A program made the position numbers and the translations under genes. A stretch of DNA of 64,000 nucleotides from Bin125 sp026705025 (lineage in GTDB: Bacteria; Chloroflexota; Dehalococcoidia; Bin125): NCBI GenBank assembly GCA_026705025.1, contig JAPPBN010000030.1, positions 1 through 64,000 of the forward strand. The letters run 5' to 3'. The notes below the pieces were generated by a model, which saw only the letters and a list, made by a program, of their open reading frames with translations, did not search any database and was not told the DNA's origin. Positions within the stretch are counted from its first letter, which is position 1; every line of letters starts with the position of its first letter. Shown one piece after another: positions 1 through 9,073 of this stretch.

Positions 1-691
1 ACTGCCCCAACCACCCGTGCCCAGCAGTTCCGGTAGGGCCGGCCCCGCCCCACCCCGCCCGCCGCCCGTCGCCACGACGAAAGCCTGTGCTGGATACGGC
101 CGGAGCATCGACCGCCATCCCCGATGCCGCTCGATTGCACTCCCCCACCCCCTGTCAGGGCTCCCTTGCCAATCGTGGGACAAATGTTGCAGCAACCGCC
201 CGGAGAGCCGACGCGGCCTCTCCCACTGATAGGCGCGGGGCAAGCGCGTAATCAGCGCCTGAGCGGCGTCTCCTCGGTGTCGAAATCGCACCGATCGCAC
301 GCCCGTGACACTGGTGTCGGAATGATGATCTGATTCGGCCCCGGTTCGATCCTCGCGGCTGGCCCCACCTTGCAGCCGGGTTCAGGCATGGGGAGCAACC
401 CCTTTGGCGAAATCGGAGAGCCGGAGCCCGTAGGAGTCGGAGCCGGTCTCGATGATGTGAGCGCGGAAGCTGAGCAATGAAAGGAATGACGCGATCTCTA
501 GTGGAATGCGCGAGAGACCGTGGGGCTGGTGAAGAGTAATGCGGAATCCGACGTCGGCGCGAGGCCGACAATCCGATCAACGGCGACGCTCTCCCGCGCT
601 AGCTACGGACCAGATCGGAGTGGGAACGCCCTTCTCGGCGCAGCTTCTCTGACAGCGCGAACCTGTTCTCTCCGCCATCGGTTGGCGCCGG
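1..691. other. No gene recognised; probable decayed DNA
   Basis: Open frames here are low-complexity, rich in Arg/Pro/Ser, and share no motif I recognise. A GC-rich patch near positions 30-60 resembles one near 1770-1800, so the stretch may be old island debris. I see no promoter, RNA gene or conserved ORF. Confidence 0.4.
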
Positions 692-949
692 TCATCGGCC
701 TGCCCGGTAGCGAACCCGATCGCGGTGCGCGAGGTCCATGAGGTGCACGGCCGTCAGGCAGCCGGCTGCGATCTGGGGACTGTATCCCGCGTCCATCGAC
801 AAAGCCATGTGCATCTGCAAACGCAGTTCGTTGATGATCAGGTTTTCGGCGACACGGACAACCTCGTCGTAACCCGTCTCCTTCCATCGCTCCGGATCCT
901 CCAGCTGAGCAACGATGTCCTCGTACGGTCTGGGTTCGCTGGCCGCCAT
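692..949 (-). CDS. Hypothetical 85-residue protein
   Basis: I do not recognise this family. The start (MAASEPRPYEDIV) is chosen because an AGAGAGG sequence lies about 7 nt upstream; the longer frame to 1072 adds an Arg-rich leader that looks like read-through. The product is soluble and mostly helical by composition, with a central segment VVRVAENLIINELRLQMHMAL that could be one amphipathic helix. There are no membrane segments or cysteine motifs apart from a single Cys. It lies in the island left of the serine recombinase and stands alone among decayed DNA. Confidence 0.5.
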   Translation of the reverse strand: MAASEPRPYEDIVAQLEDPERWKETGYDEVVRVAENLIINELRLQMHMALSMDAGYSPQIAAGCLTAVHLMDLAHRDRVRYRAGR

Positions 950-1224
950 TCTGTGCCTCTCTGAGTGCTCTGCGTTTCGACAGCCTAGCCGTGCACCCAA
1001 CTTGCCGCCGAACCCGGCTTGGTGTGATCTTGGCGGAAGCGTCGCCGCCGAGCGGACAGATGGCCACCGCAAGCTGAGCGTTTGCCTGCCACACGGCCAC
1101 TGCGAGCGCCAGATGGACCCTGCCCCTGGCAGCGCGCCGACGAGGATCGCGTTGCGGGGTCAGGCCGAGTGGAGTGCGCCGTCCGACATTCGCGGTCTAT
1201 CCTCGAGCACCACCCGGCGAGATC

Positions 1225-1760
1225 TGTGGCGTCACATCACCGATTTAGCTGCCCGGCTCAGCGCCGAGGTCGGGCACGACCCCGACTACGAGTTGCTCGA
1301 CCTCCTCCCCTACCCACCGCTCGCAGATCACCTACCACACCCCCAACCACCAACACTTCGTCCTTCATCCCGACGCCTCGTTCCAGTTGAGTTACCAGGG
1401 CGACTGGGACTGGTGCCTCGTGGAGGTCGAGCGTCGCGCCGTCACGCCGAAGCGCGTGCCGGACCGCCTGCGCGGGTACCGGCGCTACTTCCAGACGGAG
1501 TACGCCTAGCGCGACCACGGGGGACTCGAGCCCCTGGTGCTGTTCGTGTTCGAGACCGCCGAAGCCGAGCGGACCTTCCTCGACCACGCCGCCGCCCTGC
1601 GCCACGCCCCCTTCGTCAGCAGCAACCTGCCGACCCTGACCCAGCGCGGGGGTGCTGGGCCCGACCTGGTGCCTGCCGCCTGCCCACCCCGCCGGCAGGA
1701 TTCCCCTGTTCACCGTCCGGACCGCCCTGGACACGGCAATCCCCCGCCCCATCAGCCTGC
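1225..1760 (+). pseudogene. Decayed replication-relaxation-like gene
   Basis: Three reading frames must be joined to recover a plausible protein. Frame 3 gives ITDLAARLSAEVGHDPDYELL. Frame 1 from about 1327 gives a segment beginning ITYHTPNHQHFVLHPDASF, then DWDWCLVEVERRAV and RLRGYRRYFQTEY, an in-frame TAG at 1507-1509, and then PLVLFVFETAEAERTFL. Frame 2 from about 1650 continues with LGPTWCLP. The order (beta strand with 'hPDA.F', 'EVER', 'Y..Y', 'PLVLFV..T') is what I know from replication-relaxation (PF13814-type) proteins of plasmids and integrative elements. Two frameshifts plus a stop make a pseudogene more likely than an error. Family assignment is by motif recall only. Confidence 0.5.
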
Positions 1761-2228
1761 GCCCAACGTTTCCTGTAGGGGCCGCCCCGCCCCACCCCCG
1801 CGCCGACAACTATCCAGCCCAGAACCGCCGTTCTGCACTGGACTTCCTGCCTGCGCTGACAGGGATGTCGAGTGTTGGCCTGCGGTTGTCCCACTCTCAA
1901 TCCCCGTCAGGCCCTTGGAGCGCAGTCGTGGGGCGGTTGTCGCAAAACGCTGACCCGCTCCCGAGCGGAGTGTTCGGTCTGCCGGCGCCCTAGATCAGCA
2001 TCACCCGGAACGTTTCGAGCGTTTGCTCAACGAAGAGCCGGCCGATTCCGTCGTCGAGGAGGGGCGCGCCGCTAGCGACCTCGGTCATGCAGTCGGCGGG
2101 CACGCAATCGCCGAACAGGACATAGGCGAACCCTTCCGGCTCACTGTGCGAGCGCCAGATCACCCCACTGGGAACAACGTACCAACTGGAAACTCAATGC
2201 GAGATCCCGCTGATACGATCGACATCCC
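1761..2228. other. Intergenic, no gene recognised
   Basis: The short frames here have no recognisable motifs. The stretch ends at the start of the SIR2-domain gene. No clear promoter was seen. Confidence 0.4.
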
Positions 2229-4172
2229 ATGAGGATTGCAGGCATCGATTTCCCTGAACCGCTGCTCTCGGCCCTTCGCGACAATCGCCTCGTGATTTTC
2301 GCCGGTGCCGGCGTGTCGATGGGCGAACCGCCTCGTCTGCCAAACTTCGAGGATCTCACAAGGCAGATCGCACACGGAACCGGTGAGGAAAGGACTGACG
2401 ACGAGCCTCCCGATCGCTTCCTTGGTCGCCTTCAGGATTCCGGTGTCGAAGTGCACGATCGTGCCGGCCAGCTGCTCTCCCGAGACAATCTGGTTCCTGC
2501 TCCTATTCATCGCGACCTGCTGAGGTGCTTTGGGATCGACCACGTCGTCCGAGTGGTGACAACAAACTTCGACAGCCTATTCGAGGACGCCGCTGACCAG
2601 GTGCTTGGATCTGAGTTCGAGAACTATTCGGCGCCCGCGCTGCCCATTGGAAGCGGTTTCGGCGGCCTCGTGCATGTACACGGGTCGCTTCACTCTGCCG
2701 AGTCGATGGTCTTGACCGACGAGGACTTTGGACGAGCCTACCTGACCGAGGGATGGGCTCGACGATTCTTGCTCGACCTGTTTCGTTCCTTCTCCGTCCT
2801 TTTCGTTGGGTACAGCCATAGCGACGTAGTCATGTCCTATCTGGCACGTGCGCTACCACCGCCGGACATCAGCCGGGCAGACGCTCCTCGTCGCTTCGCT
2901 TTGACCGATATGGCAGATGATTCACGGTGGCGTCTCCTGGGGATCACGCCCGTGTCGTATCCGAAGGACGCTCCCGACGATCATTCGTGTCTTGATCGTG
3001 GGATTGCCGGTCTGGCTGCCCATATGCAGCAGGACCTGCTGGGATGGCAACAAACGATCGAAGACATCGCGCGGGGGTCCCCTCCCCTTGATCCAGAGCG
3101 ACAAGACTTGATCGATGACGCATTGACCGACCCAGCCAGGGTGCGGTTCTTCACAAGAGCTGCCACCGACCCGGCCTGGATCGACTGGTTGCATAATCGA
3201 GGTCACTTGGCAGGTGTGTTCGATCCAGCCCCCTCGCGGGCAGCAGGCGAGATTCATGCCTCCTTCGCTTGGTGGTTGTGCAAGCGATTCGCGCGTAAGT
3301 GTAGTGACAAGTTGCTCCGCGCCTTTGGCCGACACGGCATGCGAATGGGCCCCGAAATGTGGAGGGCGCTGGCCGTGGAACTGGTGGCAGAGGACGAAGA
3401 AAAGGGAGAGCTTCCAGAATGGGATCCGAGCGTGGTCGCCAAGTGGATATCTGTGCTTCTGGATAATGCCCCCCCTGACTTACTGGCCCTGGATGCTCAC
3501 CTCCTTAGCCTCGCGAAGGCCGCCGACCGAGCGGACCTGAGTGATTCGTTGATGGGAGTCTTCGACGCGATCGCGGTCCTATCAGAGAGTGCACGGAATC
3601 CCTATGTGGACCCCGATTGGGGACTCAATGACGTCTGGGAGAAGTATCTAGCTCCCCGCATCCAATTGGTTGCGGAACCCTTGCTCAGCATCGTCCTAGC
3701 TCGACTCCAAAGGAGGCATCAATGGGCCTGCGTCTGGGAGAACGCCACACGCGAGACGGGATTGGCGACTGTGCGCCGCGAAAGGATTGAGGCGCGCGAG
3801 GAGGACTCGATTCACCACGACTCCAACGACGTGCTCATCGACGTTGGTCGCGAGTGCCTGCTCTATCTCATGAGCAACGATGCGCCGGTCGCCGCTGGAT
3901 ATCTCGATCAGATGGTACGTGCCGAAGCGCCCCTTCTTCGCCGAATTGCCATTCACTGCGGGGCATTGCGTGACGACCTTTCGGCGGGCGAGAAGACCGA
4001 GTGGTTGCTTCGCAGCAGCATCAATCTGTATGACCGGGCCTGTCAGCGTGAACTGCTTCGATTCACGGAAGCCACGTTCGCCGGTCTCTCGGAAACAGGA
4101 CGTCTCGCAGTTCTGGAGGCAGTTGACGATTACCCATTTCACCCAGACGACACGGAGCTTCCCGATGACTGA
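2229..4172 (+). CDS. SIR2-domain anti-phage-type defence protein (N-terminal partner)
   Basis: Residues 1-270 form a SIR2-like NAD-binding domain: FAGAGVSMGEPPRLPNF near residue 25, the TTNFD signature near residue 115, VHVHGSL near residue 150 and LFVGYSHSD near residue 195. In known defence systems such domains hydrolyse NAD+ when infection is sensed. Residues 280-647 are a helical region that in related single-chain proteins continues into DUF4020; here that part is a separate overlapping gene (ATGACTGA junction). Both genes have lower GC and looser codon use than the metabolic genes to the right, and lie next to a serine recombinase, so they look like island cargo. No clear Shine-Dalgarno precedes the ATG. 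Confidence 0.8.
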   Translation: MRIAGIDFPEPLLSALRDNRLVIFAGAGVSMGEPPRLPNFEDLTRQIAHGTGEERTDDEPPDRFLGRLQDSGVEVHDRAGQLLSRDNLVPAPIHRDLLRCFGIDHVVRVVTTNFDSLFEDAADQVLGSEFENYSAPALPIGSGFGGLVHVHGSLHSAESMVLTDEDFGRAYLTEGWARRFLLDLFRSFSVLFVGYSHSDVVMSYLARALPPPDISRADAPRRFALTDMADDSRWRLLGITPVSYPKDAPDDHSCLDRGIAGLAAHMQQDLLGWQQTIEDIARGSPPLDPERQDLIDDALTDPARVRFFTRAATDPAWIDWLHNRGHLAGVFDPAPSRAAGEIHASFAWWLCKRFARKCSDKLLRAFGRHGMRMGPEMWRALAVELVAEDEEKGELPEWDPSVVAKWISVLLDNAPPDLLALDAHLLSLAKAADRADLSDSLMGVFDAIAVLSESARNPYVDPDWGLNDVWEKYLAPRIQLVAEPLLSIVLARLQRRHQWACVWENATRETGLATVRRERIEAREEDSIHHDSNDVLIDVGRECLLYLMSNDAPVAAGYLDQMVRAEAPLLRRIAIHCGALRDDLSAGEKTEWLLRSSINLYDRACQRELLRFTEATFAGLSETGRLAVLEAVDDYPFHPDDTELPDD

Positions 4173-5748
4173 TTCTGCCGCCGACCGCAAGATGGATTGG
4201 TTGGCCTGGCTTCACAGTCTCGATCCTGATTGCCCGCACACAACTGCCGCTCTGCGTCAACATAGTGTTGACTTTCCCCATCTCAGCGTCGACCGAAAAT
4301 TTGATTTGGACGAACCTCGTGATGGAGTAGAACTGCTGAAATGGGAGAGTCCTTGGACAGCGGAGGAGCTGTTGGCTCAGTCGGCCAGCCATTGGCTGTC
4401 GCTGTTGATCGACCTCGACGGCGATGCTCCTTTGGATCCAGGCCTGAGAAGAATGCTAGAGCAGGTGAAGGATGCAGCAGTGCAGAGATTCGATTGGGGC
4501 ATCGACCTCGCTGATGCGCTCGCGTCGCGCCAGAACTGGGATTCATGGCTGTGGCCACCCCTCTTCGAGGCTTGGCAAGCGGACATTGCCGAGTCAGAGT
4601 TTCGGCAGGTCCTTTCGCGGCTCGAGTCTCCAGAACTGCACCGGTACCACGCGAGAGGGCTCTGTGAAGTTCTGGAAAAACTGGTCGCGGGCGGGGGACG
4701 TTCGTTCGCCGAGGGGGTACTCGTCCCCGCAAATGCTCTCGCCTCCACGTTGTGGACGCACGTGCGGGGGGATTCAGAGACGTCAGAGGGTTACGACTGG
4801 TTCACCCTCGCGATCAATCGAGCAGCCGGACCATTTGCAGAGTTTTGGCTGGGCAGCCTATCGGTCTCTGTGCGCAGGGAGATCGTAGCTCGCGGACGGC
4901 TGGAGGAGCCTTATCGGTCAGTGCTCGATGGCGTAGTCCAAGACCAAACGCCGGCCGGCCGGATGGCGCGCGCTGTCCTGTTCAGAGGATTTGCTTTCCT
5001 CTTCAACGTAGACGAGACTTGGACCCGCGAGCATTTGGTGCCATTACTGACGGAGCCGACAGACTGGGACGAGATTCAGGCTGCTTGGGACGGCTTGATG
5101 TATGGCTCGCTCGATGTCTCGACCATCGACGTCCTGTTAGATCCATTCTTGAATGCCGCCGCTAAGGTGCGAGACTTCCAGGACGCGCATACGAGGGAGT
5201 GGTTCATCGACTACCTCGCTGCCCTCTTGATCGACTTCGTCGAATCTCCGATAGATGAGTGGATTCCCGAGTTCCTGCGAAGCGCCGAAGCGGACGAGCG
5301 TCGCAGATTTGCGTGGGCGATCTGGCGGCGACTCGGGGATATGTCGGACTCGGAACAGCGAGAGTTATGGGGTCGGTGGTTGAGGAGATACTGGGAGAAC
5401 CGCATCGTGGGCGTCCCAGCGCCGCTCCAGGATGTGGAGATTGAGTGGATGCTCAATTGGCTGCCGCAGTTCCACAGCCTGTTCCTTGAAGGCGTAGAAG
5501 TCGCCCTGCGAATGCCTCCAAGGAGCACGGAAGCGTTCTTCCTGATCCGCCGCCTACTTGAGAGTGACCACTGCGAGCAGCATCCCGAGGCAGTGATTGA
5601 TGTTCTGGATCGCCTGATAGATACCGGTTCCGCCAGGCCGCCCTTCGTCGACTGGTCAGAGTTGATTGAGAGATTGGAGAAGTACGACCTCTCTGAGGTC
5701 GGGAGAGCATCCCTTCAGACTCTACGCACCAGATTAGACCTTGCGTAA
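4165..5748 (+). CDS. DUF4020-like helical partner of the SIR2 protein
   Basis: This 527-residue protein begins MTDSAADRKMDWLAWL and is rich in Trp and acidic residues, with many amphipathic helices of HEAT-like appearance. I associate it with the C-terminal half of SIR2-DUF4020 defence proteins (PF13212 from memory). Its ATG lies inside the last codons of the upstream gene (ATGACTGA, 8-nt overlap), so translation should be coupled. A longer frame reaching back to 3880 exists only because the upstream gene overlaps it. Inferred role: sensor or scaffold half of a two-subunit NADase defence system. An old frameshift that split a single-chain ancestor is the alternative. Confidence 0.65.
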   Translation: MTDSAADRKMDWLAWLHSLDPDCPHTTAALRQHSVDFPHLSVDRKFDLDEPRDGVELLKWESPWTAEELLAQSASHWLSLLIDLDGDAPLDPGLRRMLEQVKDAAVQRFDWGIDLADALASRQNWDSWLWPPLFEAWQADIAESEFRQVLSRLESPELHRYHARGLCEVLEKLVAGGGRSFAEGVLVPANALASTLWTHVRGDSETSEGYDWFTLAINRAAGPFAEFWLGSLSVSVRREIVARGRLEEPYRSVLDGVVQDQTPAGRMARAVLFRGFAFLFNVDETWTREHLVPLLTEPTDWDEIQAAWDGLMYGSLDVSTIDVLLDPFLNAAAKVRDFQDAHTREWFIDYLAALLIDFVESPIDEWIPEFLRSAEADERRRFAWAIWRRLGDMSDSEQRELWGRWLRRYWENRIVGVPAPLQDVEIEWMLNWLPQFHSLFLEGVEVALRMPPRSTEAFFLIRRLLESDHCEQHPEAVIDVLDRLIDTGSARPPFVDWSELIERLEKYDLSEVGRASLQTLRTRLDLA

Positions 5749-6138
5749 GCGAGCGACGACGCAGTTCGGACAAGGGCAATGGCGCACTCATCGTGACCGC
5801 CATTCCCCGGGCACAGGTAGGAAAACTCCTTGCCGGAGATCTCGTCTCTAGCCGCAAGGTCAATCTTGGGGATGCTCGTCGCAGTCGAAGTAGGTGGGGC
5901 ATCGTCGCTCGTACTTGCCCTGCTACAGATCCGGCTAGGACACTAGCCGTCCTGTTCGATTCACCACTTGCCCCTCCCTGCCGGTACCCAAATGCGTCAA
6001 TAGTCGGGTGTCTCAGAACACACCGCCTGAGGCTCTCGCCTCGGCGCATAGCCGCAGTGCGCGTTGCAAGACCCTAAGATGTTTCGAACATAGAACCATC
6101 ACTACTGCTGTGGACGGCTGAAGAGAAGGCAAGGCGCG
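5749..6138. other. Intergenic region before recombinase
   Basis: No convincing coding frame. It contains the box GTTTCGAACATAGAAC (6081-6096), shared with three small membrane-protein genes elsewhere in the window and placed 58 nt before the recombinase ATG. This is the probable promoter or operator of the recombinase. Confidence 0.5.
6081..6096 (+). promoter_or_regulatory. Shared GTTC/CATAGAAC box upstream of recombinase
   Basis: GTTTCGAACATAGAAC matches the boxes before the genes at 19636, 20070 and 55358 (consensus about GTTYYNNAHMTAGARC). The distance to ATG is 58 nt, against 57, 57 and 47 at the other three. Function (operator or -35 region) is inferred. Confidence 0.4.
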
Positions 6139-7866
6139 ATGAACCAATCACTCGAATCGATTCCAGCTGCTCTCTATGCCCGCGTCTCCTCGGACCGCCA
6201 GGACGTTGACCTCTCGGTCGCCGCCCAGCTCAGGGCCCTGCGCGACTACGCCGGGCGCAACGGCTATGTGGTCGCTCGCGAGTACATCGACGAAGCCGAG
6301 TCGGGCCGGGTCGCCGACCGGCCCCAGTTCACCAAGATGCTGGACGAGGCGGCGCAGCCAGACGCGCCGTTCCAGGAGATCCTGGTCTGGAAGTTCTCCC
6401 GCTTCACGCGCAAGCGCGAGCACGCCGTCGCCTTCAAGTCGATGCTCAGGCGGCGCGGCATCCGCGTCACCTCGATCACCGAGCACGCCGACGACACCCC
6501 GACCGGCAAGCTGATGGAGGCGATCATCGAGTCGGTCGACGAGTTCTACTCCGAGAACCTGGCCCAGGAGGTCACGCGCGGCATGCGCGAAGCGGCCGCG
6601 CGCGGGTTCTGGGTGGCCAGCCGGCCGCCCTACGGCTACAAGCGGGTCAAGGTCGCCGACGGCGGCAAAGAGCGTCCGACGCTGGTGCTCAATCCGCCCG
6701 TGGACGAGGTCGTGCGGCGCATCTTCGACATGGCCTCCTCGGGTCAGAGCGTGCTCGACATCACCCGCACGCTCAATGCCGACGGCATCCCCACGACGAC
6801 GGGCAAGCCCTGGCTCAAGACGACCGTGCACCGGCTCTTGAGCAACGAGGCCTACACCGGCACCCTCGTCTGGGGACACAACGCCAAAGACGGCTCGGAG
6901 CCCGTGCGGGTTGAGGACGCCTTCCCGGCCATCGTCACGCGCGACGAGTATCAGTACGTACAGCGGCTGCTCAAGTCGCGGGCGCCGAGGAAAGTCAACC
7001 CGCGTCGCGTCTCCAGCCCCTACCTGCTCTCGGGCCTCGTCGGCTGCGAGCCCTGCGGCGTGAGCATGTCGGCGGCCGAGGCCAAGGGCGGCCGCTACAG
7101 CTACTACGTCTGCCAGTCGAAGATCAAGAAGGGCTCGGAGACCTGCCTCACGCCCAGGCTCAACGCGCGCGACTTCGAACGCACGATCATCGAGCAGCTG
7201 CGAGTCCACATCCTGACCGAACGCAACATCCGTGAACTGGTCAAGATGGTCGATGAGGAGATGGACGGCCTGGCCCATGAGCAGCGGCGCAAGCTGGAGA
7301 CGGTCGAGCATGAGCTGGCGGAGGTCAACCGGGCGCTCGACCGCATCTGGCGGCTGGTCGAGACCACCGACCTGGAGATGGCCGACGCCGCCGACCGTAT
7401 CCGCGAGCACAAGCAGCGCAAGCAGCAGCTTGAGCTGGCAGTAGAAGAGTCGAGGCGGATGCTGACCGAACGGCGCGAACTGCTCGACTCGGCCGAGCTG
7501 GTCGCCGCGTTCGCAGAGGAGATGGGCGAGTTCCTCGCCACCAGCGAGCTGACCGAGACCCGCGCCTTCCTGCGCACGTTCATCCAGGGCATCGAAGTTC
7601 GGCCCGGCCGGGCCCTGATCCGCTACACGATCCCCATGCCGGAGGACAGCCCGATCGGGCGCTCAGACCGCGCCGAGGTGAGGTTGGAGAGCGGAGTTCG
7701 CAAATCGGTACGTGTTGGTGGAGCTGGGGGGACTCGAACCCCCGGCCTTTTGACTGCCAGTCAAACGCTCTCCCAACTGAGCTACAGCCCCACGTGTTCC
7801 GCCCACTGCGACGGAACTCCAGCCTACGCCCGACCCGTCAGACGCGCCACCGCGGTAAGGCGATGA
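6139..7866 (+). CDS. Large serine recombinase (integrase) reading into tRNA-Ala
   Basis: The N-terminal resolvase domain (residues 9-150) carries YARVSSDRQ with the catalytic Ser17. A 'Recombinase' domain follows (170-270), then a zinc ribbon (C-EPC near 305 and VCQ...C near 330), a long coiled coil (360-450) and a C-terminal beta segment ending at IRYTIPMPEDSP. From about residue 525 the frame translates the antisense of a tRNA-Ala gene (GGAGGTRTPGLL...), so the last 50 residues are supplied by the attachment site. This implies integration at the tRNA 3' end, with the element extending to the left. A GAGAAGGCAAGG sequence before the ATG is a possible ribosome site. Confidence 0.93.
   Translation: MNQSLESIPAALYARVSSDRQDVDLSVAAQLRALRDYAGRNGYVVAREYIDEAESGRVADRPQFTKMLDEAAQPDAPFQEILVWKFSRFTRKREHAVAFKSMLRRRGIRVTSITEHADDTPTGKLMEAIIESVDEFYSENLAQEVTRGMREAAARGFWVASRPPYGYKRVKVADGGKERPTLVLNPPVDEVVRRIFDMASSGQSVLDITRTLNADGIPTTTGKPWLKTTVHRLLSNEAYTGTLVWGHNAKDGSEPVRVEDAFPAIVTRDEYQYVQRLLKSRAPRKVNPRRVSSPYLLSGLVGCEPCGVSMSAAEAKGGRYSYYVCQSKIKKGSETCLTPRLNARDFERTIIEQLRVHILTERNIRELVKMVDEEMDGLAHEQRRKLETVEHELAEVNRALDRIWRLVETTDLEMADAADRIREHKQRKQQLELAVEESRRMLTERRELLDSAELVAAFAEEMGEFLATSELTETRAFLRTFIQGIEVRPGRALIRYTIPMPEDSPIGRSDRAEVRLESGVRKSVRVGGAGGTRTPGLLTASQTLSQLSYSPTCSAHCDGTPAYARPVRRATAVRR
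7716..7791 (-). tRNA. tRNA-Ala (anticodon GGC)
   Basis: The cloverleaf folds fully by eye. Acceptor GGGGCTG pairs with CAGCTCC, including the G3-U70 wobble that marks alanine tRNAs. The D arm is GCTC...GAGC. The anticodon stem TTTGA/TCAAA encloses CTGGCAG (anticodon GGC at 7756-7758). The T stem GGGGG/CCCCC has loop TTCGAGT, and CCA is encoded. Its 3' end abuts the serine recombinase gene, so it is the likely attB/attR of the island to the left. No second copy of the tRNA 3' end was found in 1-7700, so the other junction must lie outside the window or be lost. Confidence 0.95.
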
Positions 7867-8014
7867 TTGGCCCCGATATCCAGATCAACTGTCGAGGTCG
7901 TGTCCGTCGATTTACGCTGGGCTAACTCGCTTTGCTGATTCCGTTTGTCGGCTTCGGCGCTAGCTGCATACATTGACTGAACAGGCGTCGTGGGTGGCGC
8001 AAGGATTGACGGCC

Positions 8015-9055
8015 ATGCTCGATCGACTCCGTGATCTCTGGGCCGAGCGACCGGCGGTCGTCGCAGCGGCGTTGATCGCGCCAACCGCTTTTGTGATCAC
8101 GCTGCTGATCCTCTTTCTGGTGGTGGGCAACGGACAAGAATCGAGCGAGCCGGAAGCGGTCGCCGAACAGCAGCAAAGCGAGCCGCAGGACCAGGAAGTT
8201 CAAGCCTCGACTGCGCAAGAAGCGACCGTCGTTGTAGATACATCCCCTGCCGATGCGCAGGAACAGGGTGCCGAATCCCAACAGGCAGAGCCTCAGGCCG
8301 AACGCGACAGCGAAGTCGAGGAATCTGCGTCCGAGCAGGAATCCCAGGCTGAGCAGGCGGACATGCCGATCCAAGAGGATGACGCTGACGCCCGGCAGGC
8401 CGAAGAAGCCGAAGAGCCGGCCGGCCCCCTGATGGTTGCCGGCCTTCTGGTCGAGCCGCTCGACGACGTCCTGACCGACCGGATTGAAGAGGACAAACTG
8501 CGTCACGGTACCGATGGACTCGAAGGCGGCATTCTGCCGATCGACAATGGGGTCATCGTATCGAGCCGTCCCGAACAGCGGACGACCTGGGAATTGATCG
8601 TGCCATCGGCGAGCCTCAAGAGTGCGATTGTGCGGGTCGGGCAAACCCCAACCGGTGCGATGGGTTCACCTGACAATCCCTATGTGATTGGTTGGCTGGA
8701 CTCGAGCGCGGAGCCGGGCGCAGTCGGGAACCTCTTGCTGGCCGGGCATCGCGATTTCGAAGACAAGGACGGCAATGTCGGTACCGGCGTGTGCTGGGAG
8801 CTGGTCAACACCGCCGTCGGCGACCAGATGATCGTTCGGGACAGCGAGAGTGACATCTACTACGTCTACACCGTGACCGAGGCCGTGACGGTCAACCCTC
8901 GCGATCGTGCTGCTCGCAAGTACCTGAGGAACTCAGACGAGCGGATCATCACATTGATCACCTGTGAAGGTTCCTTCAACGCGGAGACTCACCAGTACTC
9001 GCATCGCCGCGTCGTGGTCGGGGTGCTTTCAGCCGTGGCGTCGCCCGACGCGTAG
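8015..9055 (+). CDS. Membrane-anchored sortase, copy 1
   Basis: Sortases are extracytoplasmic cysteine transpeptidases. This 346-residue protein has one N-terminal membrane segment (about residues 16-38), a long Glu/Gln-rich spacer to about residue 145, and a sortase domain. The catalytic triad is visible: His in LLLAGHRDF (about 245), Cys in LITCEG (about 317) and Arg in SHRRVVVG. I chose ATG 8015 because AAGGA lies 12 nt upstream; the TTG at 7973 has none. A paralogue follows directly. No LPxTG-type substrate was found in the window, so the target is unknown. Confidence 0.85.
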   Translation: MLDRLRDLWAERPAVVAAALIAPTAFVITLLILFLVVGNGQESSEPEAVAEQQQSEPQDQEVQASTAQEATVVVDTSPADAQEQGAESQQAEPQAERDSEVEESASEQESQAEQADMPIQEDDADARQAEEAEEPAGPLMVAGLLVEPLDDVLTDRIEEDKLRHGTDGLEGGILPIDNGVIVSSRPEQRTTWELIVPSASLKSAIVRVGQTPTGAMGSPDNPYVIGWLDSSAEPGAVGNLLLAGHRDFEDKDGNVGTGVCWELVNTAVGDQMIVRDSESDIYYVYTVTEAVTVNPRDRAARKYLRNSDERIITLITCEGSFNAETHQYSHRRVVVGVLSAVASPDA

Positions 9056-9073
9056 GATGTCGAGGCCTGGCGG

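Noticed and set aside
1258..1809. 183-residue minus-strand frame
   Set aside because: Gly/Val/Arg-rich shadow of the decayed plus-strand gene with no motif or ribosome site.
6148..7410. 420-residue frame antisense to the serine recombinase
   Set aside because: It mirrors the recombinase in a GC-rich gene and has no motifs; the plus-strand frame has clear catalytic domains.
7716..7866. Genuine C-terminal domain of the recombinase beyond residue 525
   Set aside because: The peptide is the translated antisense of a tRNA gene, not a protein domain.
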